Below are positions 5,726 to 6,615 of a DNA stretch of 6,615 nucleotides, one piece after another. Origin of the DNA: Thiomargarita sp. (GTDB lineage Bacteria; Pseudomonadota; Gammaproteobacteria; Beggiatoales; Beggiatoaceae); NCBI GenBank assembly GCA_030635005.1, contig DAOVZS010000114.1, positions 1 to 6,615 on the forward strand, read 5' to 3'. The position numbers and the translations under genes are program-made. A model generated the notes under the pieces. The model saw nothing but the letters and a program-made list of their open reading frames with translations. It was not told where the DNA came from and did not search any database. How positions within the stretch are numbered: the stretch's first letter is position 1; each line of letters starts with the position of its first letter.

Positions 5726-5728
5726 AAC

Positions 5729-6523
5729 ATGGATATTTTTCATATTATCATCCTTGCCATTATACAAGGCTTAACCGAATTTTTACCGATTTCGAGTTCC
5801 GCACATCTCATTTTACTCCCAGAATTAACAGGATGGGAAGATCAAGGGATTGCTTTTGATGTGGCTGTCCATCTAGGATCGCTGATCGCTGTGTTAATGT
5901 ATTTTCGGGCTGATTTAAAACCTTTAATGTTGAGTTGGTTTAAATCCTTGAAAACATTCACATTAACCTCAGAGAGTCGTTTAGTCTGGGGCGTGGGCAT
6001 TGGGACGATACCTGCAGGTTTAGCAGGTTTAATGATTGCAGGATTTGATTTAGATCTTTATTTAAGATCATCCCTCATTATTGCAGTGACTACCCTTCTT
6101 TTTGGTATATTGTTAGGTATAGGCGATGTTTGGGGTAAAAAGGAACGGGATGAATATAGTTTAACGTGGAAAGATATTATTATCATCGGATTGGCACAAG
6201 CGTTGGCTTTAATCCCTGGTACGTCACGTTCTGGCATTACGATTACTGCTGCTTTATTCTTAGGTTTAAATCGTAAAGCAGCAGCCCGTTTTTCATTTTT
6301 ATTGGCTATTCCCATCATTATTTTAGCAGGATTAGTGTCCAGTTTATCATTTATGGGGACTTCAATTGATTGGTTAGGCTTAGGCTTAGCAGTTATTTTT
6401 TCTGCCTTCAGTGCTTATTTTTGTATCCATGCTTTTATGAGTTTATTGGATCGTATTGGTATGTTGCCTTTCGTGGCGTATCGTTTGGGATTAGGGATCC
6501 TCTTATTAATGTGGGTTGTTTAA
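5729..6523 (+). CDS. uppP: Undecaprenyl-diphosphate phosphatase UppP (BacA)
   Basis: Integral membrane phosphatase that converts undecaprenyl diphosphate to undecaprenyl phosphate, recycling the lipid carrier for peptidoglycan, O-antigen and other envelope glycans; extra copies can confer bacitracin tolerance. It has 264 residues, the family length. The first signature QGLTEFLPISSSAHL (13-27) carries the (E/Q)xxxE pair Q13/E17 and His26. FDVAVHLGSLIAVL (43-56) has the conserved His48. The second signature PGTSRSGITI (163-172) contains the essential Arg167. About seven or eight hydrophobic segments span the protein to the end. It starts 3 nt after the Uma2 stop with no evident ribosome binding site, which suggests translational coupling. 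The pairing with LPS core and VanZ-like genes fits an envelope operon. Confidence 0.95.
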   Translation: MDIFHIIILAIIQGLTEFLPISSSAHLILLPELTGWEDQGIAFDVAVHLGSLIAVLMYFRADLKPLMLSWFKSLKTFTLTSESRLVWGVGIGTIPAGLAGLMIAGFDLDLYLRSSLIIAVTTLLFGILLGIGDVWGKKERDEYSLTWKDIIIIGLAQALALIPGTSRSGITITAALFLGLNRKAAARFSFLLAIPIIILAGLVSSLSFMGTSIDWLGLGLAVIFSAFSAYFCIHAFMSLLDRIGMLPFVAYRLGLGILLLMWVV

Positions 6524-6526
6524 GTC

Positions 6527-6615
6527 ATGGAAAAACAATTACGTTTAAAAAAACTATGGATTTTCATGGCTTGGTGTTTGGTGAGTGCGGTGATTATCTT
6601 ATCGTTAGGTTCGCC
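6527..6615 (+). CDS. Start of a small membrane protein, probably VanZ family (3' truncated by window)
   Basis: An ATG 3 nt after the uppP stop opens a frame to the window edge: MEKQLRLKKLWIFMAWCLVS and nine further residues ending ILSLGS, with the next codon beginning CC. A basic N-terminus is followed by a hydrophobic segment (about residues 10-27) and a 'LSL' turn. This pattern resembles the first membrane helix of gammaproteobacterial VanZ-like proteins, small multi-pass proteins of uncertain function. Only 29 codons are visible, so the family call is tentative. The tight spacing indicates co-transcription with uppP. Confidence 0.5.
   Translation, partial: MEKQLRLKKLWIFMAWCLVSAVIILSLGS

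Noticed and set aside
6058..6318. Minus-strand open frame opposite uppP
   Set aside because: It is the shadow of uppP, whose signatures are complete on the plus strand.

Overview
The window looks like a chromosomal segment of an AT-rich gammaproteobacterium. The F1 ATP synthase beta-epsilon gene order, a WaaC-type heptosyltransferase (so a Gram-negative LPS maker) and UppP point that way. The combination of a long SPFH/coiled-coil protein, a short Uma2-type nuclease and dispersed repeat DNA suggests the Thiotrichales/Beggiatoa kind of genome, but that placement is inference from family resemblance, not from a marker gene.

Layout. Positions 3-1027 (+) hold the end of the ATP synthase operon: the C-terminal part of atpD and complete atpC, closed by a perfect 12-bp hairpin (1049-1091). 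Positions 1092-1505 have no intact gene but are not empty. They contain a minus-strand remnant of the C-terminus of a second SPFH-like gene (1100-1168). Next to it is a 321-bp, MITE-like element (1183-1503) with 14-bp perfect terminal inverted repeats, a nested second inverted repeat, GC hairpins, a central palindrome and period-12 and period-6 repeats. Positions 1506-3242 (-) encode a 578-residue membrane-anchored SPFH/Band 7 protein whose C-terminal half is a long run of 11-residue (hendecad) coiled-coil repeats. A short divergent region (3243-3328) carries a good promoter candidate for it.

From 3329 to the end (+) lies a compact co-directional cluster: waaC (LPS inner core heptose transfer), a MoxR-type AAA+ ATPase, a short Uma2-family putative nuclease, uppP (undecaprenyl diphosphate phosphatase) and the start of a small membrane protein resembling VanZ. 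Gaps are 21, 15, 3 and 3 nt, so one transcript is likely. The flanking genes concern the envelope (LPS core, lipid carrier recycling). MoxR and Uma2 are the less expected members, since no DUF58/VWA partner follows MoxR here.

The most notable observation is the 1100-1505 interval. A decayed SPFH tail sits directly against the atp-side terminator and is separated from the intact SPFH gene by a structured repeat element. This suggests a tandem SPFH duplication that was later cut down at, or by, a mobile repeat.
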